NCBI RefSeq assembly: GCF_016908015.1
Contig: NZ_JAFBDB010000001.1
Location: forward strand, 806,001-870,000
Direction of reading: 5' to 3'
Length of the DNA: 64,000 nucleotides
Source of the DNA: Clostridium pascui
GTDB taxonomy: Bacteria > Bacillota > Clostridia > Clostridiales > Clostridiaceae
Shown: piece after piece, positions 52,533 through 61,625 of the stretch
How the letters are laid out: every line of letters begins with the position of its first letter
How positions within the stretch are numbered: position 1 is the first letter of the stretch
Made by a program: the position numbers and the translations under genes
Notes under the pieces: model-generated
Databases searched by the model: none
Seen by the model: the letters and a program-made list of their open reading frames with translations, nothing else
What the model was told of the DNA's origin: nothing

Positions 52533-54305
52533 TTATTTGCCACTAATTCTATAGTCAACTATTCTTAGTTGTGGAGTTATATATCCATTATAATCATTTA
52601 AACTTGGATAAAATATAAAATCCATCTTTAAGTTTTTAGGGTTATCTATAATATCTAAATAATCATCATTAAAGTATTGTTTTATATACTCTTTAAATTC
52701 ATCTCCCTTTCCAAAACACAACGCATCAATTTTATTATAACTTCCATCAATTTTCAAGGAGAACTTTAAAGTATTTTTATCTTTTCCTATAAAATTTATC
52801 TTATATATGTCTACGTTTTTTTCTGCAAATATTGGGGAAGCATTTCCTTTTCCAAAGGGCTCTAAAACGCTAAGTTCCTTTATTAAGGAAACGCATACCT
52901 CACTAAGCTTCATTTTTCTATCTATAGATATTTTAGGAATTAGATCCTCTTTCGTAAGAATACAGTTTTCATTTAGTTTTCTTCGTAAAAGTTCTATATT
53001 TTCTTCTTTTAAAGACAATCCCGCTGCCATTGGATGTCCTCCAAATTTATCTAAAAGCTCCTTACATTTTAAAAGTTCCTCAAACATATTATAATTTTCT
53101 ATAGATCTTCCTGAACCCTTTGGCATGTCTTTGCCTTTAGTTAGTATTATAGTAGGTAAATTATACTTCTCTCTTATTCTTCCTGCTGCAATCCCTGCTA
53201 TACTTTCGTGTACATTTTCCTTGTATACCACTAGCACCTTATCATTTTTTAGTGATGAGTTTTCTACAATACTTTCTATCTCCTCAACACTCTTAATAGT
53301 CATTTCCTGTCTCTCCATATTAAGTTTATGAAGTTTTGCCGCTAAATCCTTTGCAGCTTCCTCATCCTCTGTTAAAAGAAGTTCCACTGAAAGCTTAGCT
53401 GTTTCAAGCCTTCCAGTAGCGTTTATACATGGTCCTATTATAAAACCTATATGATAAGAATTAATAGTATCCTTATTTATTGACGTTTCTTCTATTATTG
53501 CATTTAATCCCATATTTTTTGTATCCCTAATAAGTCTTAATCCATTCTTAGCGATAATTCTATTTTCATCCACTAAATCCACTACGTCACATATGGTTCC
53601 TATTGCTGCATACTCTAAAAATTCTAAAACCTCAGTTTCTGGAATGTTAAATACTGAATAAAGTGCCTGAACAAACTTAAATGCTATTCCTGCTCCACAT
53701 AGTAATTTAAAAGGATAAGTGCAATCTAACCTCTTAGGGTTTATCACCGCATCAGCACTGGGAAGTATATAGTTCCTTTCACCATCCTCTTCCTTAAAAG
53801 TTAATTCGTGATGATCTGTTACAACAACCTTAATTCCAAGTTCCTTTGCATACGCTATTTGATCTATGGCAGATATTCCATTATCACAGCTTAAAATTAT
53901 CTCTACTCCCTCTTCTTTTAAATGCCTTATCCTGTCTAAATTCATTCCATATCCTTCGGCTTCCCTGTCTGGTATGTGATAAATAAAATTCCCACCTAGC
54001 CTTTTCAATGCTTTATATAGTATTACTGTGCTTGTGACTCCATCGGCATCGTAATCTCCATATATGGCTATTTTTCTTTTCATGTCTATTGCTTCTTTTA
54101 TTATATCTACACCCTTATCCATATCTATCATAAAAAAAGGATTATATAAATCTTCTAAAGACGCATCTACAAACTTTTTTATATCTCGTGAGGTCTTTAT
54201 ACCTCTATTTATTAGCACATTGATTATAGTCTCATTTACCCCTATTCCCTGTGCTAAAGCCTTTACATTAGAACTAGTGCACTTTAGCATCCATTTACTT
54301 TTCAA
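52533..54305 (-). CDS. recJ: RecJ-like single-stranded DNA exonuclease
   Basis: This 590-residue DHH/DHHA1 phosphoesterase of the RecJ type degrades single-stranded DNA 5' to 3' in repair. The motif DYDADGVTS (84-92), DHHEL further on, and the late GGHPMAAGLS are the metal-binding signatures. The C-terminal OB-like part (NASPIFAEKNVDIYKINFIGKDKNTLKF) is present. It starts at TTG after GAGGTGAT. Firmicutes often carry more than one RecJ-like gene, so this may not be the only copy. Confidence 0.92.
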   Translation of the reverse strand: MKSKWMLKCTSSNVKALAQGIGVNETIINVLINRGIKTSRDIKKFVDASLEDLYNPFFMIDMDKGVDIIKEAIDMKRKIAIYGDYDADGVTSTVILYKALKRLGGNFIYHIPDREAEGYGMNLDRIRHLKEEGVEIILSCDNGISAIDQIAYAKELGIKVVVTDHHELTFKEEDGERNYILPSADAVINPKRLDCTYPFKLLCGAGIAFKFVQALYSVFNIPETEVLEFLEYAAIGTICDVVDLVDENRIIAKNGLRLIRDTKNMGLNAIIEETSINKDTINSYHIGFIIGPCINATGRLETAKLSVELLLTEDEEAAKDLAAKLHKLNMERQEMTIKSVEEIESIVENSSLKNDKVLVVYKENVHESIAGIAAGRIREKYNLPTIILTKGKDMPKGSGRSIENYNMFEELLKCKELLDKFGGHPMAAGLSLKEENIELLRRKLNENCILTKEDLIPKISIDRKMKLSEVCVSLIKELSVLEPFGKGNASPIFAEKNVDIYKINFIGKDKNTLKFSLKIDGSYNKIDALCFGKGDEFKEYIKQYFNDDYLDIIDNPKNLKMDFIFYPSLNDYNGYITPQLRIVDYRISGK

Positions 54306-54356
54306 AAAATCACCTCACTAAGATTATATAATAAAATTCTCTTAAAACAAAAGAAT

Positions 54357-54437
54357 AATCTCCAATCATTAATCTCTATTAGGTAATTCTATCACCACTA
54401 GAGACTAGAAATTGGAGATTAGAGATTAATGATTATT
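54357..54437. repeat. Dispersed hairpin repeat, family 2, copy A
   Basis: AATCATTAATCTCTA (54364-54378) pairs with TAGAGATTAATGATT (54420-54434). An alternative pairing joins AATCTCCAAT (54357-54366) with ATTGGAGATT (54411-54420). The element shares AGAGACTAGA and AATCTCTA words with 62525-62606. It overlaps the end of the next gene and supplies its last codons and stop. Confidence 0.7.
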
Positions 54438-54971
54438 TGTTAAAGCTTCCATATACTTATCCCTTTTATATACATTCATACATTCTTTTAAAGTATCCAT
54501 TCGGCCTGCTATTAAATTTTTTTTAAAATATTTAAGTACTTCTATATCAATAAATTCCGTATCCTTTAACAAATTATATATACTATTATTATCGAGTTCG
54601 TTTTCAATATCCTTGATATCTCTTTTTAAGCTTTTTAGTCTGTCTAAATTTATTCTCTTAAATAATTGTTTATATAAAATCCCTGAAATAAGTATAACAG
54701 TTCCCATATACATAAGCATAGTACAAAAATTATATATATATACTTCTGACAATTCCTTATTAAATATAAAACTTGCTGTTTTTATATAAGCATTGGAATT
54801 TATGTGCCCAAAGAAAGCTACTATAATCATAATCATAGATATTGCTATAGTTGCCTCCATGACATCTTTACCTTGAGATCTAAGATGCTTAATTTTAGCG
54901 TCTTTTGATTTCTTATCTTGTAATAAGCTTATTAAGTTTTCCAGATGAATTATCATACTTTCCTTATCCAT
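54426..54971 (-). CDS. Unknown membrane protein with two TM segments
   Basis: I do not recognise this family. In this 181-residue protein a charged, probably coiled N-terminus (SMIIHLENLISLLQDKKSKDAKIKHLRSQGKD) precedes two hydrophobic helices, VMEATIAISMIMIIVAFFGHI (about 37-57) and YNFCTMLMYMGTVILISGILY (about 84-104), then a polar helical tail. The last few residues (TNNH) lie inside a dispersed hairpin repeat, so the natural C-terminus may have been altered. It lies between the recJ-like gene and the channel gene. Confidence 0.65.
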   Translation of the reverse strand: MDKESMIIHLENLISLLQDKKSKDAKIKHLRSQGKDVMEATIAISMIMIIVAFFGHINSNAYIKTASFIFNKELSEVYIYNFCTMLMYMGTVILISGILYKQLFKRINLDRLKSLKRDIKDIENELDNNSIYNLLKDTEFIDIEVLKYFKKNLIAGRMDTLKECMNVYKRDKYMEALTNNH

Positions 54972-55083
54972 TTATTCTCTACCCTTCCCCCTATATTAAT
55001 TATTATTTCATATATAAGTATATTAAGGACTTTTCTTTAATATACGAGAAAAGGGATTGTTTATAATATCATAAATTCACATT

Positions 55084-56127
55084 TTAACTTGATATTTTTT
55101 TGTAAAATACAGCTGTTAAAACTGCTATATATATTACACCTATAAGTACTTCTATCATACATAAAATCATACTTATAGGTGTAGCTGGAGATATATCTCC
55201 AGAACCTAACGTAGTAAAAGTTAATACACTTAAGTAAAAGCATTGAATTAGTTTCGGTCCATTCTTAATTGCCTCAGAATTTACGTTTACTTGTATTCCT
55301 GTGATATTATATAATAATCCAAAAACAAATATAGTTAAAAGAGCTCCTGATAAAATTTTTCTTAGTTCTTCCCCATCTCCAAATAATTTATGAAGTGAAT
55401 AAAGCCAAACTTTATTCATACCTTTAGAAGCCTTTCTTTGATAGCTTCTGTATTTTAAGTAGTACTCCACTGCCTCCGAGGTATATCCCTGAACCTTTAA
55501 AAATCTATATATTTGATAAAGTATATGGATATTAGATGTTAAATTTTCCTCATTATCTATAAAGTTGAACGTAGTTTTGTTGTTTAACACACATTCCACG
55601 AATTCTGCATTTATAATACTATTATAAGTAAATTCTGTAGAATAAAGTTCACAATTGAATATTTTTAATGCATCAAATTTGTTATTTAATATTTGACAAC
55701 TAGTCAAGTTACACCCCTCAAAATCAATGCCCTCAGAAGTACACTCAACTATTCTTATGTCTTTATTATTACACTTGATAAAATTCACATAATTCATAAT
55801 GCATTTCTTAAAGGAGCTAGTACAAGAACTTACAGAATAACTCATTAAATCAAAGCTTTTTGTCCCCTGCTCAAAATAACATTTTATAAAGTCTGTAAAA
55901 ATGAATCTACTTTCATTAAAATAAGTTCCTATTATTCTACATTTATCAAATCTTACATTTTCAAAAGTACAATTTATCCATATTATTTGCGCTAAATCCA
56001 CTCCCAAGAAGTTACATCCCCTAAAGATAGTATTTTCAACTATCTTATTAAATCCTGTATTAAAAAGTTCATATATATCTTCCATGGTATAATAGTTTTT
56101 TTCAGTTATTACTCTAACTTCTTTCAT
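55084..56127 (-). CDS. Pentapeptide-repeat protein fused to a two-TM ion channel
   Basis: In this 347-residue protein the N-terminal half (about 25-200) consists of irregular pentapeptide repeats with Cys and Phe in central positions (FRGCNFLGVDLAQIIWINCTFENVRFDKCRI, ECTSEGIDFEGCNLTSCQILNNKFDAL), giving a right-handed beta-helix. The C-terminus is a TM1-pore-TM2 channel: SGALLTIFVFGLLYNITGI, pore TFTTLGSGDISP (filter at 305-311) and SMILCMIEVLIGVIYIAVLTAVFY. The filter has Ser where K+ channels usually have Tyr or Phe. It probably passes potassium or related cations; the beta-helix could act as a cytosolic regulatory domain. It starts at ATG after AGAGGAAAC. Confidence 0.85.
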   Translation of the reverse strand: MKEVRVITEKNYYTMEDIYELFNTGFNKIVENTIFRGCNFLGVDLAQIIWINCTFENVRFDKCRIIGTYFNESRFIFTDFIKCYFEQGTKSFDLMSYSVSSCTSSFKKCIMNYVNFIKCNNKDIRIVECTSEGIDFEGCNLTSCQILNNKFDALKIFNCELYSTEFTYNSIINAEFVECVLNNKTTFNFIDNEENLTSNIHILYQIYRFLKVQGYTSEAVEYYLKYRSYQRKASKGMNKVWLYSLHKLFGDGEELRKILSGALLTIFVFGLLYNITGIQVNVNSEAIKNGPKLIQCFYLSVLTFTTLGSGDISPATPISMILCMIEVLIGVIYIAVLTAVFYKKISS

Positions 56128-56161
56128 GAATGTTTCCTCTTTCGTTATAAATTAATACATT

Positions 56162-56374
56162 TCATTTTTTATTATCATTACTACTAACATTATAATAATC
56201 TAAGACTTTTTTCAATTGTAAATTATTATTGTTTTCTTCGTCTATTCTTTTTTCTAAATACTCCAAGTGCTTTCTTTTCCTTGCTAGCTCTTTTAATATA
56301 ATATCTAATATATCTCTTATATCGTTTGAAAGTCTATCTAGGGACTCATATACTTTCTCACTATCACGAGCCAT
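56162..56374 (-). CDS. Small coiled-coil protein of unknown function
   Basis: This 70-residue, nearly all-helical protein (YESLDRLSNDIRDILDIILKELARKRKHLEYLEKRIDEENNN) probably forms a coiled coil. Its ATG lies inside the last codons of the preceding gene (11-base overlap), and the ribosome site AGAGGTAA is part of that gene's end, so the two are translationally coupled and likely act together. I do not recognise a family. Confidence 0.65.
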   Translation of the reverse strand: MARDSEKVYESLDRLSNDIRDILDIILKELARKRKHLEYLEKRIDEENNNNLQLKKVLDYYNVSSNDNKK

Positions 56375-57224
56375 TTACCTCTTCTCCCCTTTTATATTTT
56401 TCTAATAGTTCTATATCACATTTCCATGCCGCCACAGCTTTAACATATCTTTTATTATTTTTTCTCAGCTCCACAAGATAATTTAAAAGACTTAATATAT
56501 TATCAATACCAAGCTCTGGAATACCCTTGTACAGGAGTATCTGTTTTCTTTCTTCCTTATTTAGTTTAGATACATTGTATCCTAGTTTATATAATTCACT
56601 TTTCTTATTTAAGCTATCAAAATAAGCATTATCTTTTGTTAAATTATCTTTGTCTTTATCTTCTTTATATAACTTTCTTTCTATATTCACATTGGGCTTA
56701 GGCTTAATCTCATTTTCCTTTGGAGTACCTATTTTTATAACATTTTTTCCTATTCTTTTTTGAATTTCTTTTTTGAATACATTATTTATATAATACAGTT
56801 TGCATTTTGTACAATACAAAACAGGACATTCTATAAATGCTGAAGTACTTTGTTCATATTTATTTTTAAACAATCCAAGCCATACTATATCTAAACACAG
56901 CTCCTCCTGACACTTTTTGCACTTTTTGCCGCCTTTGCCTATATAATCAATACTCCATAGTTTTGTGTAATTATTTATGTTTTCAGTCTTTGTATCTATT
57001 ATTAAACCTTTTTTTAAAGGATGTATTTTTACTTTAGATAAATTCTTTTTTAGTGACTTTTGCTCCTTTAATATTTTTATAAGTTCTGTCTTTTTTGTCT
57101 CTATTTCATAATCCATTCGAATTAATTTGCTTTTTAATGCTTTTATATACTTTTCTAAATACTGCTTAAGTTCATTGATGCCATAATCACTCTTATTTTT
57201 AGACCTATCTTCTTTATCATTCAT
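56364..57224 (-). CDS. Zinc-ribbon protein with coiled-coil N-terminus, unknown function
   Basis: In this 286-residue protein residues 15-65 are a charged coiled coil. A four-cysteine ribbon follows: CKKCQEELC near 102-110 and YCTKCKLYY near 138-146. After a variable Lys-rich linker, residues about 210-280 form a helical domain of the type LYKLGYNVSKLNKEERKQILLYKG...AWKCDIELL, which I have seen in uncharacterised Firmicutes proteins without known role. It could bind nucleic acid or a protein partner through the ribbon. It overlaps the small coiled-coil gene downstream. The start follows AGAGGGGAAGGGG. Confidence 0.68.
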   Translation of the reverse strand: MNDKEDRSKNKSDYGINELKQYLEKYIKALKSKLIRMDYEIETKKTELIKILKEQKSLKKNLSKVKIHPLKKGLIIDTKTENINNYTKLWSIDYIGKGGKKCKKCQEELCLDIVWLGLFKNKYEQSTSAFIECPVLYCTKCKLYYINNVFKKEIQKRIGKNVIKIGTPKENEIKPKPNVNIERKLYKEDKDKDNLTKDNAYFDSLNKKSELYKLGYNVSKLNKEERKQILLYKGIPELGIDNILSLLNYLVELRKNNKRYVKAVAAWKCDIELLEKYKRGEEVNGS

Positions 57225-57373
57225 CCCCTTCCCCTCTTTTAACTTTCTATAATACTAAAGTATTTGAAATTATCAATTTTAAGTACTATTTTCAAGAAAA
57301 TTGTACTCTCTTTTCTAAATTGTGGTATTATAATAAGAAATATATTTGTTATTATAAAAGGTGGGATACTAAA

Positions 57374-57871
57374 TTGGTTAGAAAAGCACATTCAAAAGAC
57401 ATTGAAGAAATTTTAAAAATTGTAGATATAGCTATATCTGACATGCATTCCTACAATAATTTTCAATGGGATGAAAATTATCCTAGAGGCGAAGATTTTA
57501 AAAATGATATATATAATGGAGAGCTTTTTGTTTGTGATATCAATAACGAAATTGCTGGTGTTGCATGTATAAATATTGATGAACCTGAAGAATATAATAC
57601 TTTAGCTTGGTCTTTAAAAAAGCCTTCCATGATAGTTCATAGAATGGCAGTTAACTCCAAATTTAGAGGATGCGGTATTGGGCTGGAACTAATGAAATTT
57701 GCAGAAATCTTATCAACAGAAAAAGGTATAAACTACATGAAAATAGATACAAATTCGTTAAATACCAAAGCTCAAAGCTTATTTAAAAGATGTGGCTATA
57801 ACTTTGTTGGAGAAGTTACCTTTAGTGGAAAAGAAGGAACTTTCTATTGCTATGAAAAAACTTTAATATAA
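57374..57871 (+). CDS. GNAT-family N-acetyltransferase
   Basis: This 165-residue protein is read from the TTG at 57374, which follows AAAAGGTGGG; a longer frame from 57320 has no ribosome site. Typical GNAT layout: VRKAHSKDIEEILKIV at the start, the acetyl-CoA loop VNSKFRGCGIGLELMKFAE (motif A, R/Q-x-x-G-x-G/A), and NTKAQSLFKRCGYNFVGEV (motif B). The substrate is unknown; small molecules or protein N-termini are possible. Confidence 0.85.
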   Translation: MVRKAHSKDIEEILKIVDIAISDMHSYNNFQWDENYPRGEDFKNDIYNGELFVCDINNEIAGVACINIDEPEEYNTLAWSLKKPSMIVHRMAVNSKFRGCGIGLELMKFAEILSTEKGINYMKIDTNSLNTKAQSLFKRCGYNFVGEVTFSGKEGTFYCYEKTLI

Positions 57872-57887
57872 ATAATAATTAAGAGAG

Positions 57888-57945
57888 CATCTCAATGAAT
57901 TGAGATGTGCTGATTTATAATGAAATTATAAATTTCTATAAATCA
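57888..57945. repeat. Dispersed intergenic repeat, family 1, copy B
   Basis: Two hairpins in series: CATCTCAAT/ATTGAGATG (57888-57907, 2-base loop) and GATTTATA/TATAAATC (57912-57943) with further inner pairing. It is the best preserved copy; copies A (37035) and C (45977) share the left, the right or both parts. It lies between the GNAT gene and the aminopeptidase leader. Confidence 0.7.
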
Positions 57946-57965
57946 CACAGGAAAGGAGTATGTAA

Positions 57966-59198
57966 ATGGTAAATAAAGAAATGCTTAAAAAATATGCTGC
58001 CTTAGCAGTAAAGGTTGGTGTAAACATTCAAAAAGGTCAAACTTTAATTTTAAATTCTCCTATTGAATGTGCATCTTTTGCAAGAATGATTAGTGAAGTA
58101 GCTTTTGAAGAAGGTGCAAAGGATGTAGTTATAAATTGGAATGATGAGCTTTTCTCTAAAATAAGATACATGAAGGCTCCTGAAGAAATATTTGATATAG
58201 TACCTAAATGGCAAAAAGAATTTTATATCTCCTACGCAAGAGAAGGTGCTGCTTTTTTAAGTATATCTGCATCTGATCCTGAAGTTATGAAGGACGTAAC
58301 ACCTGAAAAAATAGCTAGATTTCAAAAATCTAGAAAAATAGCATTAAAAGAATATAGTGATAGACTTATGAGCAATAAAAATAGCTGGTCTATAGTATCT
58401 GTCCCTACCGAAGCTTGGTCCAAAAAAGTTTTCCCAGGAATTTCTACCGAAGAAGCTATTGAAAAAATGTGGGATGCTATATTTGCAATTGTGAGAGTTG
58501 ATAAAGAGGATCCTGTAGCTGCTTGGGAAGAGCATAAGAAGAACTTAGAAAAAAATACAAAAATATTAAATGATTATAATTTTAAATACTTATATTACAA
58601 AAATTCTATAGGAACAGATTTAAAGATAGAGCTTCCAAAAGATCATATTTGGCTTGGTGGGGCTGACCAAACTCAAGATGGCGTTGAATTCATTGCAAAT
58701 ATGCCTACAGAAGAAGTATTTACTCTTCCATTGAAAACAGGAGTAAATGGCACTGTTGTAAGTTCAAAGCCATTAAATTGTAATGGAAATTTAGTTGAAA
58801 ACTTTTCTATTACTTTTAAGGATGGAAAAATCGTAGATTTCAAAGCTGAAAAAGGTTATGATTCTTTAAAAAGTCTTATAGAAACTGATGAAGGCGCTCA
58901 TTATTTAGGTGAAGTTGCATTAGTTCCATATGATTCTCCTATTTCAAATTCAAATATAGTATTTTATAATACTTTATATGATGAAAATGCCTCTTGTCAC
59001 TTAGCTATAGGAAAGGCTTACCCTGTATGCTTAAAAAGCAGTGACAATATGAACGAAGAAGAGTTAGAAAAAGCTGGAGTTAATAATTCTTTAGTACATG
59101 ACGACTTTATGATAGGAACAGCTGACTTAGAAATTACAGGTTTAACTTATGACAACACAGAAGTGTCTATATTTAAAAATGGAAATTGGGCATTTTAA
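57966..59198 (+). CDS. M29-family aminopeptidase (AmpS/aminopeptidase T type)
   Basis: This 410-residue thermophilic-type metalloaminopeptidase removes N-terminal residues from peptides in the cytosol. It begins LKKYAALAVKVGVNIQKGQTLILNSP and has the M29 pattern NMPTEEVFTLP, DEGAHYLGEVALVPYDSPIS, the conserved CHLAIGKAYP and LVHDDFMIGTADLEITG near the end; the glutamates and histidines in these segments are the metal ligands. Length is standard. The ATG follows GGAAAGGAG. Confidence 0.93.
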   Translation: MVNKEMLKKYAALAVKVGVNIQKGQTLILNSPIECASFARMISEVAFEEGAKDVVINWNDELFSKIRYMKAPEEIFDIVPKWQKEFYISYAREGAAFLSISASDPEVMKDVTPEKIARFQKSRKIALKEYSDRLMSNKNSWSIVSVPTEAWSKKVFPGISTEEAIEKMWDAIFAIVRVDKEDPVAAWEEHKKNLEKNTKILNDYNFKYLYYKNSIGTDLKIELPKDHIWLGGADQTQDGVEFIANMPTEEVFTLPLKTGVNGTVVSSKPLNCNGNLVENFSITFKDGKIVDFKAEKGYDSLKSLIETDEGAHYLGEVALVPYDSPISNSNIVFYNTLYDENASCHLAIGKAYPVCLKSSDNMNEEELEKAGVNNSLVHDDFMIGTADLEITGLTYDNTEVSIFKNGNWAF

Positions 59199-59211
59199 AG
59201 GTGGTGTATAA

Positions 59212-59844
59212 ATGAGAAAATTTTTAAGTATGTGTCTTATTTCAACAGTATGCATGCTTATGCTTTTAGGTTGCAGTGCAAAATCAGGAAGCACTAATAC
59301 CATAGAGAAAAAAACTAAAGACTCTATAGTTGTTGTTAAAAATACTACTCCTGAAGAAGCAATCAAAATTTACTATATGTATCAATTAGATACAGACTCA
59401 GAAGAATTTAAATCATCTATATATCCTTCTAACACTACAAATATTAAATTGTTAAATGTAAAATCTAAGGCTTATGATGTAAAAAAAGTATCTTTAAATC
59501 TGATACATTCAATTGATAAAAGAGATAATCTTTCTGTAGCTCTTTGTTCCTTTAAAACTTCAATGAGTAATATTCACGAAGAAAAGCTAGACTTTGAATT
59601 TTTAAATTTGCTTAATAAAAATGGATCTTGGTACGTTATTACTGATTTAAATTCCTTGAATTCTACAGATCAAAATACCCTACAAGATATGACAACTAAG
59701 CTGAGTGATAAATCTCTTCAAAGTGAAGATGTGCAAAAAATTGCTGAGTCCCAATTAAAATTTGATGATAAATATAGTGATTTTCTTGAAAGCTCTGGAA
59801 AGAAGCTAGAAGATTACATGAAAAAAGAAGGAATAATATACTAA
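59212..59844 (+). CDS. Unknown lipoprotein
   Basis: This 210-residue protein has a type II signal peptide (MRKFLSMCLISTVCMLMLLGC) with C21 as the lipidation site. The mature part opens with Ser/Thr-rich sequence and then KNTTPEEAIKIYYMYQLDTDSEEFKSSIYP, similar in style to NTF2-like stress or spore lipoproteins, but I cannot assign a family. It lies 13 bases after the aminopeptidase gene with AAAGGTGG, so the two are co-transcribed. A terminator follows its stop. Confidence 0.72.
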   Translation: MRKFLSMCLISTVCMLMLLGCSAKSGSTNTIEKKTKDSIVVVKNTTPEEAIKIYYMYQLDTDSEEFKSSIYPSNTTNIKLLNVKSKAYDVKKVSLNLIHSIDKRDNLSVALCSFKTSMSNIHEEKLDFEFLNLLNKNGSWYVITDLNSLNSTDQNTLQDMTTKLSDKSLQSEDVQKIAESQLKFDDKYSDFLESSGKKLEDYMKKEGIIY

Positions 59845-59872
59845 AAGGAAATTGCATTGCAATTTCCTTTTA
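59842..59872. terminator. Bidirectional terminator between lipoprotein and lgt
   Basis: AAAAGGAAATTG pairs with CAATTTCCTTTT around a 5-base loop, immediately at the lipoprotein stop codon. Confidence 0.85.
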
Positions 59873-59881
59873 GTATTTCTT

Positions 59882-60640
59882 TTATCTGATTTTTTTATTT
59901 TTTATAATTACTAAAATCACAATCGAGGCAAGTATTCCTATAAGGCTTACAAGTTGGGCAATTCTTATAGGTCCAAACATTAAACTATCTGTTCTAAGTC
60001 CCTCAATAAAGAATCTTGCTAAAGAATACATGCCAATATATGTAGCTAAAACCACTCCATCCTTACTTTCTCTTTTAAGTAAATATATTAAAATGAAAAA
60101 CACCATCAAATTCCACAGTGACTCATACAAAAATGTAGGATGATAATAACTTCCTTCTATAAACATTCCCTTTTGAATAAATTGAGGAAATCTACTTATA
60201 AACTCATAAGTTACCTCACCCCCATGCGCCTCACCATTAAAGAAGTTTCCCCATCTGCCTAATGCTTGAGCAAAAATCAGCCATGGTACTGCTGCATCTG
60301 CATATTTTATAAAGCTTAAATTTTTATTTTTAGTATAAATCCATGCAGATAGGAATGCACCTATTACTCCTCCATGTATTGCAAGCCCTCCCTCTCGTAT
60401 GTTAATAGCCTCAAATAATGTATCATAATCATTTAAATTAAATAATACATAATATAATCTGGCTCCAATAATAGCAAAAGGAAGTGCAATAAATACTATA
60501 TCTTGCATCTTTTCATAATCTATACTTTTTAACTTACATGTATACTTTGAAAATATAACCCCGATAAGTATACCTGTAGCAATAAATATTCCATACCATC
60601 TTACATCCAAGCCAAAAATATTAAACGCTATTGGATTCAC
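59882..60640 (-). CDS. lgt: Prolipoprotein diacylglyceryl transferase Lgt
   Basis: This 252-residue multi-pass membrane enzyme attaches diacylglycerol to the lipobox cysteine of lipoproteins, several of which are encoded in this window. It is read from GTG at 60640 with GGGGGAAG; the 43 codons upstream overlap the DUF3793 gene and are not coding. Signature: ALGRWGNFFNGEAHGGEV, with the N-terminal VRWYGIFIATGILIG and GGLAIHGGVIGA. About seven hydrophobic helices. Confidence 0.95.
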   Translation of the reverse strand: MNPIAFNIFGLDVRWYGIFIATGILIGVIFSKYTCKLKSIDYEKMQDIVFIALPFAIIGARLYYVLFNLNDYDTLFEAINIREGGLAIHGGVIGAFLSAWIYTKNKNLSFIKYADAAVPWLIFAQALGRWGNFFNGEAHGGEVTYEFISRFPQFIQKGMFIEGSYYHPTFLYESLWNLMVFFILIYLLKRESKDGVVLATYIGMYSLARFFIEGLRTDSLMFGPIRIAQLVSLIGILASIVILVIIKNKKIR

Positions 60641-60695
60641 TTTACTTCCCCCTTTAGATGTCCTTTTATTATACAGCTTATTATTATACCATATA

Positions 60696-61334
60696 TTAAT
60701 GTATAAATAATGAATTTTTTCTTTGAAGTTCCATAAACTTCTTAAATTTTTTAACATCCATTTCATCATAAGTTTTTATAAAATCTATAACCTTTTCCTT
60801 TGCCTTATCATAAGCTATAAATGTATCTCTTGCTTCCTTTTCATTATAATATACCTTCCAATATCCACATAACAAGCAATCTTTATTTTCTCCACAAATA
60901 AATACTTGAACATCTTTTAATGGAATTCCTAAAAATATGCCCATTTCATGAGGGCAACACACCTTAAATCTATCCCTCAAGTGATTTAAACACTTAGTTA
61001 AATTATAAAAATTATTGTACCCAAAGTTTTTTAAGAACTGCATATTTTCATTATTAAAAATAATCTTTTCTAGTTTTTGTTTTTCATAAAACAAAACTGT
61101 ACATTTCTTATCATCTTCTGCTAATTCAAATGCTTCTATATCCATAAGCTTAATATATTCATTTCCATACTTCTTCCAAAGCTTGTATAAATCTCTATCA
61201 TCTTCACTAAATGTCAACATTGTGGAGGGCTTATTTTCTAATATACTTGGAGCAATATGATAGCTTATTGTAACATATAACAAATCTTCTTTATTAAAAG
61301 TTTTAATATATTCTACTTCATCTCTTTTGCACAT
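60696..61334 (-). CDS. DUF3793 family protein
   Basis: This 212-residue protein has the DUF3793 pattern: an N-terminal half with YHIAPSILENKPSTMLTF, then KCTVLFYEKQKLEKIIF, NFGYNNFYNLTKCLNHLRDRF, and the highly conserved CCPHEMGIFLGIPLKDVQVFICGENKDCLLCGYWKVYY with several cysteines. The Cys/His set suggests a metal or redox centre. Function unknown. The ATG at 61334 follows AAAGGAGTAG; an upstream in-frame ATG has no ribosome site. Confidence 0.85.
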   Translation of the reverse strand: MCKRDEVEYIKTFNKEDLLYVTISYHIAPSILENKPSTMLTFSEDDRDLYKLWKKYGNEYIKLMDIEAFELAEDDKKCTVLFYEKQKLEKIIFNNENMQFLKNFGYNNFYNLTKCLNHLRDRFKVCCPHEMGIFLGIPLKDVQVFICGENKDCLLCGYWKVYYNEKEARDTFIAYDKAKEKVIDFIKTYDEMDVKKFKKFMELQRKNSLFIH

Positions 61335-61584
61335 AGTTTCTACTCCTTTATAATTGATAATGATTTTTGTCATTAATCATTCCAATATATACCCAAACTT
61401 TCCTTGTCAATATTATTTTTCCACAGTGTAACACTTTTTACCCTTAAATCATAAAATAAAATGGAGATTTCATAAGATAAGTTAATAAGTAATTAAAAAT
61501 AGATTACTATATGATATTCATTTAAGTCTGATGTTGTTAAATAAATTGAGCTACACTTATTTATAAATTTACCTTACTTTTATA

Positions 61585-61613
61585 AAAAACTTCGTAAATC
61601 TTACGAAGTTTTT
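61585..61613. terminator. Cold-shock gene terminator
   Basis: AAAAACTTCGTAA and TTACGAAGTTTTT form a perfect 13-bp stem with a 3-base loop, 13 bases after the cold-shock stop. Confidence 0.9.
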
Positions 61614-61625
61614 ATCTAAAATTAT

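Noticed and set aside
55061-55243. 60-codon minus-strand frame overlapping the channel gene
   Set aside because: It lies in another frame of the channel C-terminus and has no ribosome site; Tyr/Cys-rich composition is typical of a shadow.
60641-60769. N-terminal extension of Lgt (43 residues)
   Set aside because: It overlaps the DUF3793 gene, is not like any Lgt N-terminus, and the GTG at 60640 has a strong ribosome site.
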